DNA of 64,000 nucleotides from an uncultured Oscillospiraceae bacterium (GTDB lineage Bacteria; Bacillota; Clostridia; Oscillospirales; Oscillospiraceae), in the NCBI GenBank assembly GCA_934573855.1, contig CAKTMF010000004.1, positions 1-64,000 of the forward strand. The letters run 5' to 3'. The notes beneath the pieces were generated by a model, which did not search any database, was not told where the DNA came from, and worked only from the letters and a program-made list of their open reading frames with translations. Made by a program: the position numbers and the translations under genes. This document shows positions 1 through 7,560 of the stretch, piece by piece (position 1 is the stretch's first letter; the number at the start of each line of letters is the position of its first letter).

Positions 1-41
1 ATCACTCTATCATTGGAGGTTTTCTTTTTCCATCCATAAGT

Positions 42-84
42 GGAACTCTTTTTTCCCACCGGCACAGCCGGTGGTTCCCTTTTT
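42..84 (+). terminator. Terminator-like hairpin at left edge
   Basis: CCACCGGC (56-63), loop ACA, then GCCGGTGG (67-74) form a perfect 8-bp stem. TTCCCTTTTT follows on the plus strand. Flanking GGAAC/GTTCC may lengthen the stem. It probably ends a plus-strand gene lying left of the window. Confidence 0.55.
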
Positions 85-493
85 AACAATAGAAGCAGCC
101 AAGCAAAAAGGAAGGAAGCTTGGCCGCCCCGCCGCTTGCTTTCCCGGATAACCGGCAATCCGTTTATGACAGTTGGCAATCAGGTGAAATAACAGCAAAG
201 ACAGCAATGTAACTGACAAATACGAAAACGACAAGCTTTTATAAGCTTTCAGCATGACGAAATAAGTATATTGTGCTTTTTGATAGTTGTGCTATATAGG
301 TACAATTATTTGTTACATACCAACAGGAGAAAAATTAGAATTTTTACGTACTGAAAATCGCATTTCTGTTGGGTTTATAAGAGTTTTGCGAATGTTTCCC
401 GCTTCGGGCTTGCCCGCAGAACGACGACGTGCAGAACGTCTGGCATAACTGGGAAGACGCGGAGTAAAGCTGAGTTTTCCCGATATATGAAAT

Positions 494-519
494 GCTCCCG
501 GAGTATATACTCCGGGAGC
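494..519 (-). terminator. Terminator of the CDP-glycerol transferase gene
   Basis: GCTCCCGGAGTATATACTCCGGGAGC is a perfect palindrome just beyond the stop codon of the minus-strand gene ending at 552. The T-run after it in the minus direction is short (ATTTC), so termination may be imperfect. Confidence 0.6.
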
Positions 520-551
520 GTCTCATTTTATGCTATTCAGAAATTTCTGCT

Positions 552-1772
552 TCACTCAAGCGCGCGGTGCTTTTCCATGAGATAATCGACCGTTCTTGCC
601 GCGCCCTCGCCGATATGCGCCCATGTCTCCGCGCGGGCGGTATCGCGCGCCTCTTTATAGTGTGTTTCGGTGAGGCATTCGTCGATAAGCTCCTTGATAT
701 GCTCAAAATTATTCTCGGTGAGCTGCTTGCCGATCTTCGGGAGAGCAGCGAAGGTCCACATCTCCTCGTCGAGCCAGCACGTGTCATACGGAGACTTATC
801 AAACTGAGTGTCGGCATATATGACGGGCCTGTCAAACACCAGTGCAAAGTCGAAGATAACGCCGGAAAAATCCGATATCATAATATCCGAGCGGTCAAGC
901 ACGTCAAAGTTATCATTATCACGGTTCCACTCGAGCCGGTCGCTGTCCGGATACGCCGCCATCAGCGACTCCATAAGCTCCTTTTCCGACGTAAAGGACT
1001 GCGGATGGGGGCGGATGATGATGTGATAGCCCGTCGAGAGGAGCGCGTCGATGATCTTCCCGCCAAAACGGCGGAGTATAGCGCTTTCGCCCCACGAGGG
1101 AGCAAGAAGCACAGTTCTCTCATGCTCAGGGACAGGCGGCGCGCTCTGCCTTCTCGCGAGCATGGCGTCGGTGTACGGCTGCCCGACTATGGGCAGCTCC
1201 TTTGCCGGGAGGTGTCTCAGCGCCTCGAGCTTTCGCACCTGCTCCGCCTGATATTCCCCGGAGAGGAGTATCGCGTCATAATAGTCAATGCCGAACATTC
1301 TGTATATCGTTATATCGCTGACCGCATGGGGAATGTGCGCATAGAACTTAACGTCCTTCGAGCGCTTCCACTGATAGACGTCCAGCCCCGGCGTGCTGGA
1401 GAGAAGCACGTCGGCCCTGTACATATTGAGCTTGGCAAAGGCCTTGTTCCCCTCGCCGATGAACTCACATTTGACGTTCTCGTATTTCTTCGCGAGTGCG
1501 GGGTCGTCGGGGGACGATGTCATGTAGACCACGCTCTGGCCGCGCTTTTCAAACTCGTCGCAGATCGGCTCGAAAACGTTCCAGTAGCGCTTGCTGTCAG
1601 AGAAGATGGCAAAGTCTGCCTTGTCCTCCGCCGCACGGCTCTCCTTCCCTGCGGAAAGGTAGAACCTGACCTTCACGAGCAGGTTCCTCATCGCGTATAC
1701 AGCCGCGCCGAGAACGCCGATCAGTATAGTAAAGAGCATGCTGCCCGTGCCGGGATCTATGTAAAGACGCAT
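552..1772 (-). CDS. CDP-glycerol glycerophosphotransferase family protein
   Basis: A 406-residue TagB/TagF-like protein, of the family that transfers glycerol-phosphate from CDP-glycerol onto wall teichoic acid or related polymers at the inner membrane face. Seen: one hydrophobic N-terminal segment (about residues 10-30), then a glycosyltransferase-B-like body with the family signatures IIIRPHPQS in the middle and ISDFSGVIFDFALVFDRPVIY-type sequence nearer the C-terminus, where Ser, Asp and Asp line the CDP-glycerol site. The ATG is preceded by AGGAG at 8 bases. It follows the deaminase-like gene by 12 bases, so the two are probably cotranscribed. No other teichoic-acid genes are nearby, so the acceptor polymer is unknown. 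Confidence 0.85.
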   Translation of the reverse strand: MRLYIDPGTGSMLFTILIGVLGAAVYAMRNLLVKVRFYLSAGKESRAAEDKADFAIFSDSKRYWNVFEPICDEFEKRGQSVVYMTSSPDDPALAKKYENVKCEFIGEGNKAFAKLNMYRADVLLSSTPGLDVYQWKRSKDVKFYAHIPHAVSDITIYRMFGIDYYDAILLSGEYQAEQVRKLEALRHLPAKELPIVGQPYTDAMLARRQSAPPVPEHERTVLLAPSWGESAILRRFGGKIIDALLSTGYHIIIRPHPQSFTSEKELMESLMAAYPDSDRLEWNRDNDNFDVLDRSDIMISDFSGVIFDFALVFDRPVIYADTQFDKSPYDTCWLDEEMWTFAALPKIGKQLTENNFEHIKELIDECLTETHYKEARDTARAETWAHIGEGAARTVDYLMEKHRALE

Positions 1773-1784
1773 GACGTTTTCTCC

Positions 1785-2204
1785 TCATCGCAGATATGTT
1801 CTGTGCATTCTATCGTATCCCCACCAATCCGGGATCAGTTCTCTTAGTCTCACTGTTTTTTGCGTTTCAAGGTCAAGCAGGATCTCAATATCTCCGCTGT
1901 CCTTATCCAACTGCATCATATACTCCCGGCAAGCGCCGCAGGGAGAACCGACACGACCATCCGGCATTACCGCCACGACCTTATCGATCTGACTTTCTCC
2001 GTTTGTTATCATATTTGCAATGGCATTTCTTTCCGCACACATTCCAAGCGTTGACGCGGTATCAATGCACACGCCGACATAGATATTTCCCTTCTTCGTA
2101 AGAATTGCAGCGGCAACTCCGCCCGCGTCTATAAAAGGGGAGATCGTCCGACTGTTCTGCACCCTGACCGCAGCATTATATAATTCATCCCACATAGTGA
2201 TCAT
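1785..2204 (-). CDS. Cytidine deaminase-like zinc protein
   Basis: A 139-residue member of the small tetrameric cytidine/blasticidin-S deaminase fold. Zinc ligands are visible as CAE (in MCAERNAIA) and PCGACR, the three-cysteine arrangement of tetrameric cytidine deaminases, with the Glu as proton shuttle. Expected reaction: hydrolytic deamination of cytidine/deoxycytidine or a related nucleoside. CAE rather than HAE also fits blasticidin-S-deaminase-like enzymes, so the substrate is not certain. Start is ATG at 2204, with an alternative ATG three codons in. An extended -10 promoter lies about 50 bases upstream. Confidence 0.8.
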   Translation of the reverse strand: MITMWDELYNAAVRVQNSRTISPFIDAGGVAAAILTKKGNIYVGVCIDTASTLGMCAERNAIANMITNGESQIDKVVAVMPDGRVGSPCGACREYMMQLDKDSGDIEILLDLETQKTVRLRELIPDWWGYDRMHRTYLR

Positions 2205-2254
2205 CTCAGCTAATTCTCGTTATTTTGCCAATGTGTTTCAAATTTACGACAGAA

Positions 2255-2263
2255 ATTATATCA
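2255..2263 (-). promoter_or_regulatory. Extended -10 promoter for the deaminase gene
   Basis: The minus strand reads TGATATAAT, a TGn extended -10 with a perfect TATAAT hexamer. The -35 region (TGGAAT at 17 bases) is poor, as is usual for extended -10 promoters. Confidence 0.5.
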
Positions 2264-2283
2264 CAAAGGTATGAACAATTCCA

Positions 2284-2338
2284 GTATAAAGTAAACAGCA
2301 AAAGTTCCCGCGCGGCGGGAGCCTTTGCTGTTTATACT
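2284..2338 (-). terminator. Terminator of sipL
   Basis: A long inverted repeat: AAACAGCAAA-GTTCCCGC pairs with GCGGGAGCC-TTTGCTGTTT around a GCGC loop. It lies 9 bases beyond the sipL stop, and TTTATACTGG follows the stem in the minus direction. Confidence 0.7.
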
Positions 2339-2346
2339 TATTCGTA

Positions 2347-3843
2347 TCAGGTCGATTTCGGTATGAGAAGCAGCTTACCCTGCATGTTCTCCGTGTCGTT
2401 CATGGCCGAAATGCGCTCAACGCAGGAGTGGTATTTCTTCGCGAGTTCCCACACGCTCTCGTTTTCCGCCTTTACAAGCGTGAGAGCGGGAAAGGCTTCA
2501 AAATCATACGGCTTATCGTCGTCCGTCATGACGGAACTGACCGACGAAAACTCGGTATACACACACTTCGTGCTGCTCAGCTCGACGGAGATATGCGCGT
2601 CTATCGCGTTCCCGTCAAGCCTCATGTTGACGTCGCCGAGCCTTGCCCCCAGTATCCTGCCCTCAGTGGGACATTCGCCGTCCGCGTCGAGAATACGTCT
2701 CACGGCGGAGATGTTCCCGCTCTTGGTGCGGTAAAGTACATCCGCGCTGACCGTGCAGCTGAGCTTCGTCTGCTGCTGAGTCACCTGATTGAGTGAGGTG
2801 AGTATGCACAGCACGTCGCCGCAGTCCTCAGAGGTGTTTATACGCTCATCCTTACTGAGCCGTATGATCTGGGTCTCTGACATGGTCGTATGCTGCCGTA
2901 CCTCCATGCGGCACTGGGTCGGAAGCTCGTTGCTGTAGGCGTCGGTTATGTAGTTCACACTGCTCCGGCAGCGGCTGACCGCCTGCGTGACCGCGTGTAT
3001 CTCGGCGTCAAGAGTTTTTTCCCCGTTTATATTGTCTATGAGGTCATAATATGCCGAGGTCAGCGTTATATATGCGGTGCAGCCCTCGGTATTCTCGCGG
3101 CCCGTGTCGATTATCTGTGAGAACGGCGCGGAAAACTGCGTCGTGATGGGGTAGCACTCCCCCGCCGTCATATAGCAGACGTTCAGGTCCGTGGTACCCT
3201 TTACGATTATCTTGCTGCCTATCATCTGCGTATCGGAGACGTTCAGCTCCGCGCGGCAGCACACGAGTCTTTCCGGCGCCGGCTTTCCTGCCGGAAACAC
3301 AAACTGTTCGTTGACCGCAAACGTCTTTTCACACACGGCGTTTATCAGCATTATCTCGCGCTGCTCATACTTTGTGTGCAGGGCAATGCTCTCGTTCTCG
3401 GGAAGAGAATTCTCTATGCACACGCTCTCCTCCCTGTAGCAGCTCAGCTCCCCGCTTATCTCGAACACGACCGACACCTTGCGGGGATTTAATATTCTCG
3501 CCTCGGAGTTCACTATGCTCAGCGATATCTGCGAGACGATATCCGCGTCCGCGTCAGTCATCTCGTAGTCGATATTGAACGCGCGGGAAACTCGGACAAA
3601 CGAAACTCCGTCCTCCCCCTCCGTTATATACAGAAGCACGGCGGCCGCCTCGCCGCTCACGGACACACCGCGGGAGGTCACGTCCTTGCTTTTCAGCAGT
3701 ACCTCCGTCTGCACGGAGACTATGCGTCCGATGTCGTCATTGGTATCGGGAACAACGCTCTCGACGCTTTCCTGAACTCTCTTTGTTTGGTGATACACCT
3801 CGCAAAATGCGCTTACCTTTTTATTTTCAAAGCAGATCTCCAT
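2347..3843 (-). CDS. sipL: SPOCS (DUF3794) and LysM protein, SipL-like spore-coat morphogen
   Basis: A 498-residue protein built of successive SPOCS/DUF3794 repeats ending in a LysM module (about residues 445-495, with ENESVWELAKKYH). In Clostridioides difficile, SipL has this layout and length and binds SpoIVA through LysM to place coat on the forespore. That role is family knowledge; the architecture is what the sequence shows. ATG is preceded by AAGGAG at 8 bases. Directly upstream is spoVM, whose product anchors SpoIVA to the forespore membrane in Bacillus, so the two genes form a coat-assembly neighbourhood. spoIVA is not in the window. Confidence 0.88.
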   Translation of the reverse strand: MEICFENKKVSAFCEVYHQTKRVQESVESVVPDTNDDIGRIVSVQTEVLLKSKDVTSRGVSVSGEAAAVLLYITEGEDGVSFVRVSRAFNIDYEMTDADADIVSQISLSIVNSEARILNPRKVSVVFEISGELSCYREESVCIENSLPENESIALHTKYEQREIMLINAVCEKTFAVNEQFVFPAGKPAPERLVCCRAELNVSDTQMIGSKIIVKGTTDLNVCYMTAGECYPITTQFSAPFSQIIDTGRENTEGCTAYITLTSAYYDLIDNINGEKTLDAEIHAVTQAVSRCRSSVNYITDAYSNELPTQCRMEVRQHTTMSETQIIRLSKDERINTSEDCGDVLCILTSLNQVTQQQTKLSCTVSADVLYRTKSGNISAVRRILDADGECPTEGRILGARLGDVNMRLDGNAIDAHISVELSSTKCVYTEFSSVSSVMTDDDKPYDFEAFPALTLVKAENESVWELAKKYHSCVERISAMNDTENMQGKLLLIPKST

Positions 3844-3859
3844 AATAAACTCTCCTTGC

Positions 3860-3874
3860 TGTACAGTTTGTACA
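3860..3874 (-). promoter_or_regulatory. TGTACA repeat upstream of sipL
   Basis: Two copies of the self-complementary hexamer TGTACA are separated by three bases, 17 bases before the sipL start. This could be a regulator site in the leader. I cannot name the factor. Confidence 0.3.
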
Positions 3875-3899
3875 ACATATGCTTCCGACGCGGAGATTA

Positions 3900-3968
3900 T
3901 TACGGACGTATCACCTTAAGAAGAAGCTTCGCGATGAACCTCGGCATTTTTATAATATAGATATTCAC
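3900..3968 (-). CDS. spoVM: SpoVM-like tiny amphipathic sporulation peptide
   Basis: A 22-codon GTG-start gene beginning MNIYIIKMPRF and ending KVIRP. SpoVM of Bacillus is a 26-residue amphipathic helix (starting MKFYTIKLPKF) that senses the convex forespore membrane and recruits SpoIVA. The pattern M-x-x-Y-x-I-K-x-P-x-F/L followed by a basic amphipathic helix matches closely. GGGGGATAGGAG sits just before the GTG. Position also supports it: spoVM lies near rsgA-prkC-prpC in Firmicutes, and here it sits between rsgA and sipL. At 22 codons it is below usual annotation cut-offs. The upstream 50-codon gene ends 13 bases before it. Confidence 0.82.
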   Translation of the reverse strand: MNIYIIKMPRFIAKLLLKVIRP

Positions 3969-3981
3969 TCCTATCCCCCTT

Positions 3982-4134
3982 TCAACAGCAGCGCATGAAC
4001 CATATCCCGCCGCATATCAATGCCGCGCCGAGAAAAAACCACCAGAAATTGGTCGGAAGTATGAGCGCGAGCAGTATCACTATCCCAATGCCGATCGAGA
4101 TACAGCCGCATACCCTGTTGCGTCCGCCGCGCAT
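3982..4134 (-). CDS. 50-residue small membrane protein
   Basis: An unrecognised small protein. It starts MRGGRNRVCGC, continues with two hydrophobic stretches (about residues 11-27 and 29-46, the second rich in Trp and Phe: NFWWFFLGAA) and ends in MRCC. The strong membrane pattern, ATG start and AGGGGGCGG ribosome binding site argue that it is real. That site lies in the 3' arm of the rsgA terminator hairpin, and a consensus promoter lies inside the same hairpin, so its expression may need that internal promoter. It is followed after 13 bases by spoVM, so it may be a sporulation or envelope accessory. Function unknown. Confidence 0.65.
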   Translation of the reverse strand: MRGGRNRVCGCISIGIGIVILLALILPTNFWWFFLGAALICGGIWFMRCC

Positions 4135-4135
4135 A

Positions 4136-4189
4136 AAAACCGCCCCCTGCGAAATGTAGTCGCTACATTATACGCAGGAAGGCGGTTTT
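4136..4189 (-). terminator. Terminator of rsgA, overlapping the next gene's leader
   Basis: AAAACCGCC pairs with GGCGGTTTT, CCTGCG with CGCAGG and AATGTAG with CTACATT, giving a stem of about 22 pairs. TTTTT follows in the minus direction and then, immediately, the ATG of the 50-residue protein. It is 12 bases past the rsgA stop. Confidence 0.8.
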
Positions 4190-4194
4190 GTGAA
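4167..4194 (-). promoter_or_regulatory. Promoter buried in the rsgA terminator
   Basis: TTCACA (5 of 6 to consensus, plus-strand 4189-4194) and TATAAT (4167-4172) are separated by 16 bases on the minus strand. The predicted start near 4160 (an A) lies at the hairpin loop, so the transcript keeps only the 3' arm and leaves the downstream ribosome binding site unpaired. Confidence 0.6.
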
Positions 4195-4200
4195 ACGGTA

Positions 4201-5082
4201 TCACTTTGTTTCCCAGAATTTATGCTGGGCGCTGAGATCGTAAAGCCGTGTGTACGAGCCGTACCTGCTCTGGGATATCTCTCCCGCGGCGACCGCGGCG
4301 GTCACGGCGCAGCCCGGCTCTCGGAGGTGCGCGCAGTCGTTGAAGCGGCACTTTCCTATGTACGGCGCAAAGTCGATGAAATCGTGCTGAAGCTCCTCCT
4401 TCGGGATGATGTTCATCATCTCGACCTCGAAGGAAGCAAAGCCGGGTGTGTCGGCAACAAAGGTATCATCCCCGATGTCGTAAAGCTCAACATGGCGGGT
4501 GGTATGTCTGCCGCGCCCGAGCTTTTCGCTCACCTCGCCGGTCTCTATCCTGAAATCCGGGACAAGGGCATTGAGTATGCTTGACTTGCCGACGCCGGAG
4601 TTGCCTGTAAAGGCGCACACTGTGCCGCGAAGCACCTGCCGCAGTTCGTCTGTCCCCTCGCCCGTCCGGGCGCTCGTGCGGACGACTGTGAAGCCGGCCT
4701 TTGTAAATATCCCGTACAGCTCATCCGCCGGGTCAAGGTCGGTCTTGTTAATGCAGACAATGAGACGGCAGCCGACCTCGGCGGCTATGACGGAAACGCG
4801 GTCAATGAGAAAAGAATCCGTAACGGGATTTGTATTGGCGGCGACGAAAACGAGAGCGTCAATGTTGGCGACCGCCGGCCTGATAAACCAGTTCCTGCGC
4901 TCGTCAACGCTCTCTATCCTGCCCTTTCCGGCGGAGTCAACGCTGCACTTTACCCTGTCTCCTACGAGCGGAGACGTGCCGTCCATGCGAAAGCGCCCGC
5001 GAGCCTTGCACTCGAGAATGCCATCCGCTGTGCGGACATAGTAGAACCCACTGAGCGCCTTGACGATAATTCCTGATACCAT
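4201..5082 (-). CDS. rsgA: Ribosome small-subunit GTPase RsgA
   Basis: A circularly permuted GTPase of about 293 residues that promotes late 30S subunit maturation. Seen: an N-terminal OB-fold (about 1-65), G4 NKTD (112-115), G1 GNSGVGKSS (160-168), G3 DTPG (211-214), and the C-terminal zinc site Cys245, Cys250, His252, Cys258. An upstream in-frame start at 5118 would overlap prkC by 29 bases. The ATG at 5082, 7 bases after the prkC stop, gives a normal N-terminus. The prpC-prkC-rsgA order is the standard Firmicutes one. Confidence 0.95.
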   Translation of the reverse strand: MVSGIIVKALSGFYYVRTADGILECKARGRFRMDGTSPLVGDRVKCSVDSAGKGRIESVDERRNWFIRPAVANIDALVFVAANTNPVTDSFLIDRVSVIAAEVGCRLIVCINKTDLDPADELYGIFTKAGFTVVRTSARTGEGTDELRQVLRGTVCAFTGNSGVGKSSILNALVPDFRIETGEVSEKLGRGRHTTRHVELYDIGDDTFVADTPGFASFEVEMMNIIPKEELQHDFIDFAPYIGKCRFNDCAHLREPGCAVTAAVAAGEISQSRYGSYTRLYDLSAQHKFWETK

Positions 5083-5089
5083 CTGTCTC

Positions 5090-6769
5090 TCAGCCGTCCT
5101 GTCCGGTCGATATCTCAAGGTATATCTTGGTATGCTGCTCCACCTCGGTAAATGCCTTCACGCTCTGCCCGATCACTATGCCGGGGTTCATGGCGCTGCT
5201 TTTGCGCTCGGAGCCGCCGTAGCTCAGTCCGGCGCTTTCAAGCTTGGCAATCGCCGCCTCCTCTGAGATGCCCACGAGATTAGGTACCGAGACATAGCTG
5301 ATCTCAGGTCCGGCGCTGACGGTGATATACACCGTCGACCCGGCGCTCAGCTGTTCGCCGGCCGATGGACTCGTGCTGATGACATAGTCGCGGGTCACGC
5401 TGTCGGAGGTCTCATTCTCTACCTCGACATAAAAGCCTGCCTGAGTGAGCGTCAGCATTGCCTCGCGGTAGTCCATGTTGACGACGGAGGGGATCGCTGA
5501 GAGAGTCATGCCCGTGCTGACGGTAAGCTCAACGTCGATACCGTCGGAGCTTATCATCATGCTGCGCCCTGCCTCGGGAGACTGCGAGAGGACAAGTCCG
5601 GATTCCGTGTCGGTGTCAATAATATAGACAACCTTGAAGTTATAGCGGGACGAGAGGTCGGGGTTATTTATAACATACTCATAGTTCGTGCCGACGAAGT
5701 TCGGAAGCTCTATACGCTCCGCCGGGAGAAATATCTCCCTGAGCCAGAAGTTCCAGAGCGCCGAGAAGAGGGCCACCGCGAGCAGTATCAGTCCGAAGGT
5801 GCCGAGCAGATAGCTCACTCTTGCCGAGCGTCTGCGCCGGCGCTTATACGCGCTCTTTGACATTTCGCTCACGGAACGCACGGGGATAACGGCGGGGTTT
5901 TCATACTTCTCCTCGCCCTCCTCCTTCTGCTGCGCCTGCGTGAAGGCCTCGAGATCATTATAAAGCTCGGCGGCAGTCTGATAACGGTCCTCAAGCTTTG
6001 AACTCATAGCCTTGAAAACTATCCTCTCAAGCTCCGCCGGGGTACCCGGCACAAGCTCGTGCAGAGGAACGGCGTCCGCATTCATATGCTTCACCGCGAT
6101 CTCGCCAAGGGTGTCGCCGGTAAACGGCTGCCTGCCGGTGAGCATTTCGTACATGACTACGCCAAGGGAATAGATGTCGCTGCGGGCGTCGGGACATTCT
6201 CCCCGCGCCTGCTCGGGCGCGATGTAGTGAATGGAGCCGACAGCCTGACCGTCGTTTTCATACAGCTCCAGCTCATTTTCAAGAGCGGCGATCCCGAAAT
6301 CGCCGACCTTGACCGTGCCGTCTCGCAGCAGCATGATGTTCTGCGGCTTGATGTCGCGGTGGATTATCCCGTGCTGGTGAGCATGGGAGAGCGCCTTCGC
6401 GATCTGTTTTGAATAGTGTACGGCCTCCTGCCAGCCAATGGCCCCGCGCCGGTCGATATACTCGCGCAGAGTGATACCGTCCACAAGCTCCATGACTATG
6501 TATTCCAAGTCATCGTTGTGGCTGACATCGAGTACAGCGACGATATTGCTGTGTGAGAGCATGGCGACAGCGTGAGCCTCAGCCGCGAAGCGATGTCTGA
6601 ACTCCTCGTCCATAGCCATCTCGTCGCGCATGATCTTGATCGCGACGTAGCGGTTCAGCCGGTGGTCGAGAGCCTTGTACACGACAGCCATGCCGCCCTC
6701 GCCGAGGACATCGACTATCTCGTATCTGCCGTCAAGCATATTGCCGATATATCTGTCGTTTTCGTTCAT
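5090..6769 (-). CDS. prkC: PASTA-domain Ser/Thr protein kinase PrkC/Stk1
   Basis: A 559-residue membrane kinase that senses muropeptides or lipid II and phosphorylates growth, division and germination targets. Seen: glycine loop GEGGMAVVYKA (about 23-33), Lys in VAIKIM (about 45), HRDIKPQN, DFG and APE motifs within the first 280 residues; a basic stretch RRRRRSAR; one transmembrane segment near 320-340; then three extracellular PASTA repeats with typical VPNLVG and GxVxxQSP elements. It lies 12 bases downstream of its cognate PP2C phosphatase gene and just before rsgA. GGGGGAAG precedes the ATG. Confidence 0.95.
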   Translation of the reverse strand: MNENDRYIGNMLDGRYEIVDVLGEGGMAVVYKALDHRLNRYVAIKIMRDEMAMDEEFRHRFAAEAHAVAMLSHSNIVAVLDVSHNDDLEYIVMELVDGITLREYIDRRGAIGWQEAVHYSKQIAKALSHAHQHGIIHRDIKPQNIMLLRDGTVKVGDFGIAALENELELYENDGQAVGSIHYIAPEQARGECPDARSDIYSLGVVMYEMLTGRQPFTGDTLGEIAVKHMNADAVPLHELVPGTPAELERIVFKAMSSKLEDRYQTAAELYNDLEAFTQAQQKEEGEEKYENPAVIPVRSVSEMSKSAYKRRRRRSARVSYLLGTFGLILLAVALFSALWNFWLREIFLPAERIELPNFVGTNYEYVINNPDLSSRYNFKVVYIIDTDTESGLVLSQSPEAGRSMMISSDGIDVELTVSTGMTLSAIPSVVNMDYREAMLTLTQAGFYVEVENETSDSVTRDYVISTSPSAGEQLSAGSTVYITVSAGPEISYVSVPNLVGISEEAAIAKLESAGLSYGGSERKSSAMNPGIVIGQSVKAFTEVEQHTKIYLEISTGQDG

Positions 6770-6781
6770 AGGTCTTCCCCC

Positions 6782-7525
6782 TTACCTTGTCACCGCGATA
6801 ACGGTGACATTGTCGCCGGCGCCGCGTCTGAGCGCCGCGTCCACAAGGAGCCTGCAAAGAGTTTCCGGCTCGGGATTGTCAAGTGTGAAATCAAGTATCT
6901 CACTGTCCGTAAGCATATTTGACAGCCCGTCCGAGCAGAGGATAAGAGTGTCCCCGTTCTGCATGGTGAACTCGAAATAGTCCGACTTTACCTGCGGCTC
7001 CACGCCCAGCGCCCTCGTAATGACGTTCTTGCGCGGATGGAGTCGCGCTTCCTCGCGTGTTATGGCTCCGCACTCCACCAGATTCTCGACATAGGAGTGA
7101 TCCCTCGTTATCTGGTACATGGCCTCCTCCCGGCGGGAGATGAGGTACGCACGGCTGTCTCCGACATTGATAATATACCCCTTACCGGCGGATTCGATAA
7201 GTCCGCCGACGATGGTGGTACCCATGCCGGAAAAGGCCTCGTCAAACTTTGAGTACTCAAACGCGACGCCGTTTGCCTCCGCGCAGGCGTCCTGAAGGAC
7301 CTCGCGGTATTTGCCCTTCGGTGTTCTGAGCTTGAGCTTTGAGAAAATATGCGCGACAAACGCCTTGTTCGCAAGCTGGCTCGCGATCTTGCCGGCGTTG
7401 GCGCCGCCCATGCCGTCGCAGAGGGAGACTATAATGCCGTTTTTCGTTGTGCATTTTTCAATGATGAAGCTGTCCTGATTGTCCTTTCGGACAGTTCCCT
7501 TGTCGGTGATACCGAAGCTTTTCAT
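6782..7525 (-). CDS. prpC: PP2C-family protein phosphatase PrpC
   Basis: A 247-residue PPM/PP2C phosphatase expected to reverse PrkC phosphorylation in the cytosol. Metal-binding motifs are present: DNQD near the N-terminus, CDGMGG, SDGL and the C-terminal GDNVTVI. I chose the ATG at 7525 (MKSFGITDKG), preceded by GGGAGGG, because the longer frame to 7600 runs into rlmN. The gene is 35 bases after rlmN and 12 before prkC, so kinase and phosphatase are cotranscribed. Confidence 0.95.
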   Translation of the reverse strand: MKSFGITDKGTVRKDNQDSFIIEKCTTKNGIIVSLCDGMGGANAGKIASQLANKAFVAHIFSKLKLRTPKGKYREVLQDACAEANGVAFEYSKFDEAFSGMGTTIVGGLIESAGKGYIINVGDSRAYLISRREEAMYQITRDHSYVENLVECGAITREEARLHPRKNVITRALGVEPQVKSDYFEFTMQNGDTLILCSDGLSNMLTDSEILDFTLDNPEPETLCRLLVDAALRRGAGDNVTVIAVTR

Positions 7526-7560
7526 ACTGCCCTCCCTTCTGCCGGCCGTGACCGGGATGT

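Larger units (their letters stand above)
1..551. other. Non-coding left edge
   Basis: No convincing gene is visible in this 551-base stretch. It holds a hairpin with a T-run on the plus strand near 56-84 and a near-perfect palindrome near 494-519, with AT-rich sequence between about 250 and 360. Short open frames here (for example minus-strand 10-255 and 344-526) run through the hairpins, lack clear ribosome binding sites and give low-complexity peptides, so I do not call them. Confidence 0.5.

Noticed and set aside
10..255. Minus-strand frame of 81 codons at the left edge
   Set aside because: It crosses a terminator-like hairpin, has no clear ribosome binding site, and its peptide resembles no protein family I know.
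344..526. Minus-strand frame of 60 codons
   Set aside because: Low-complexity Ser-rich peptide beginning inside the terminator palindrome of the neighbouring gene.
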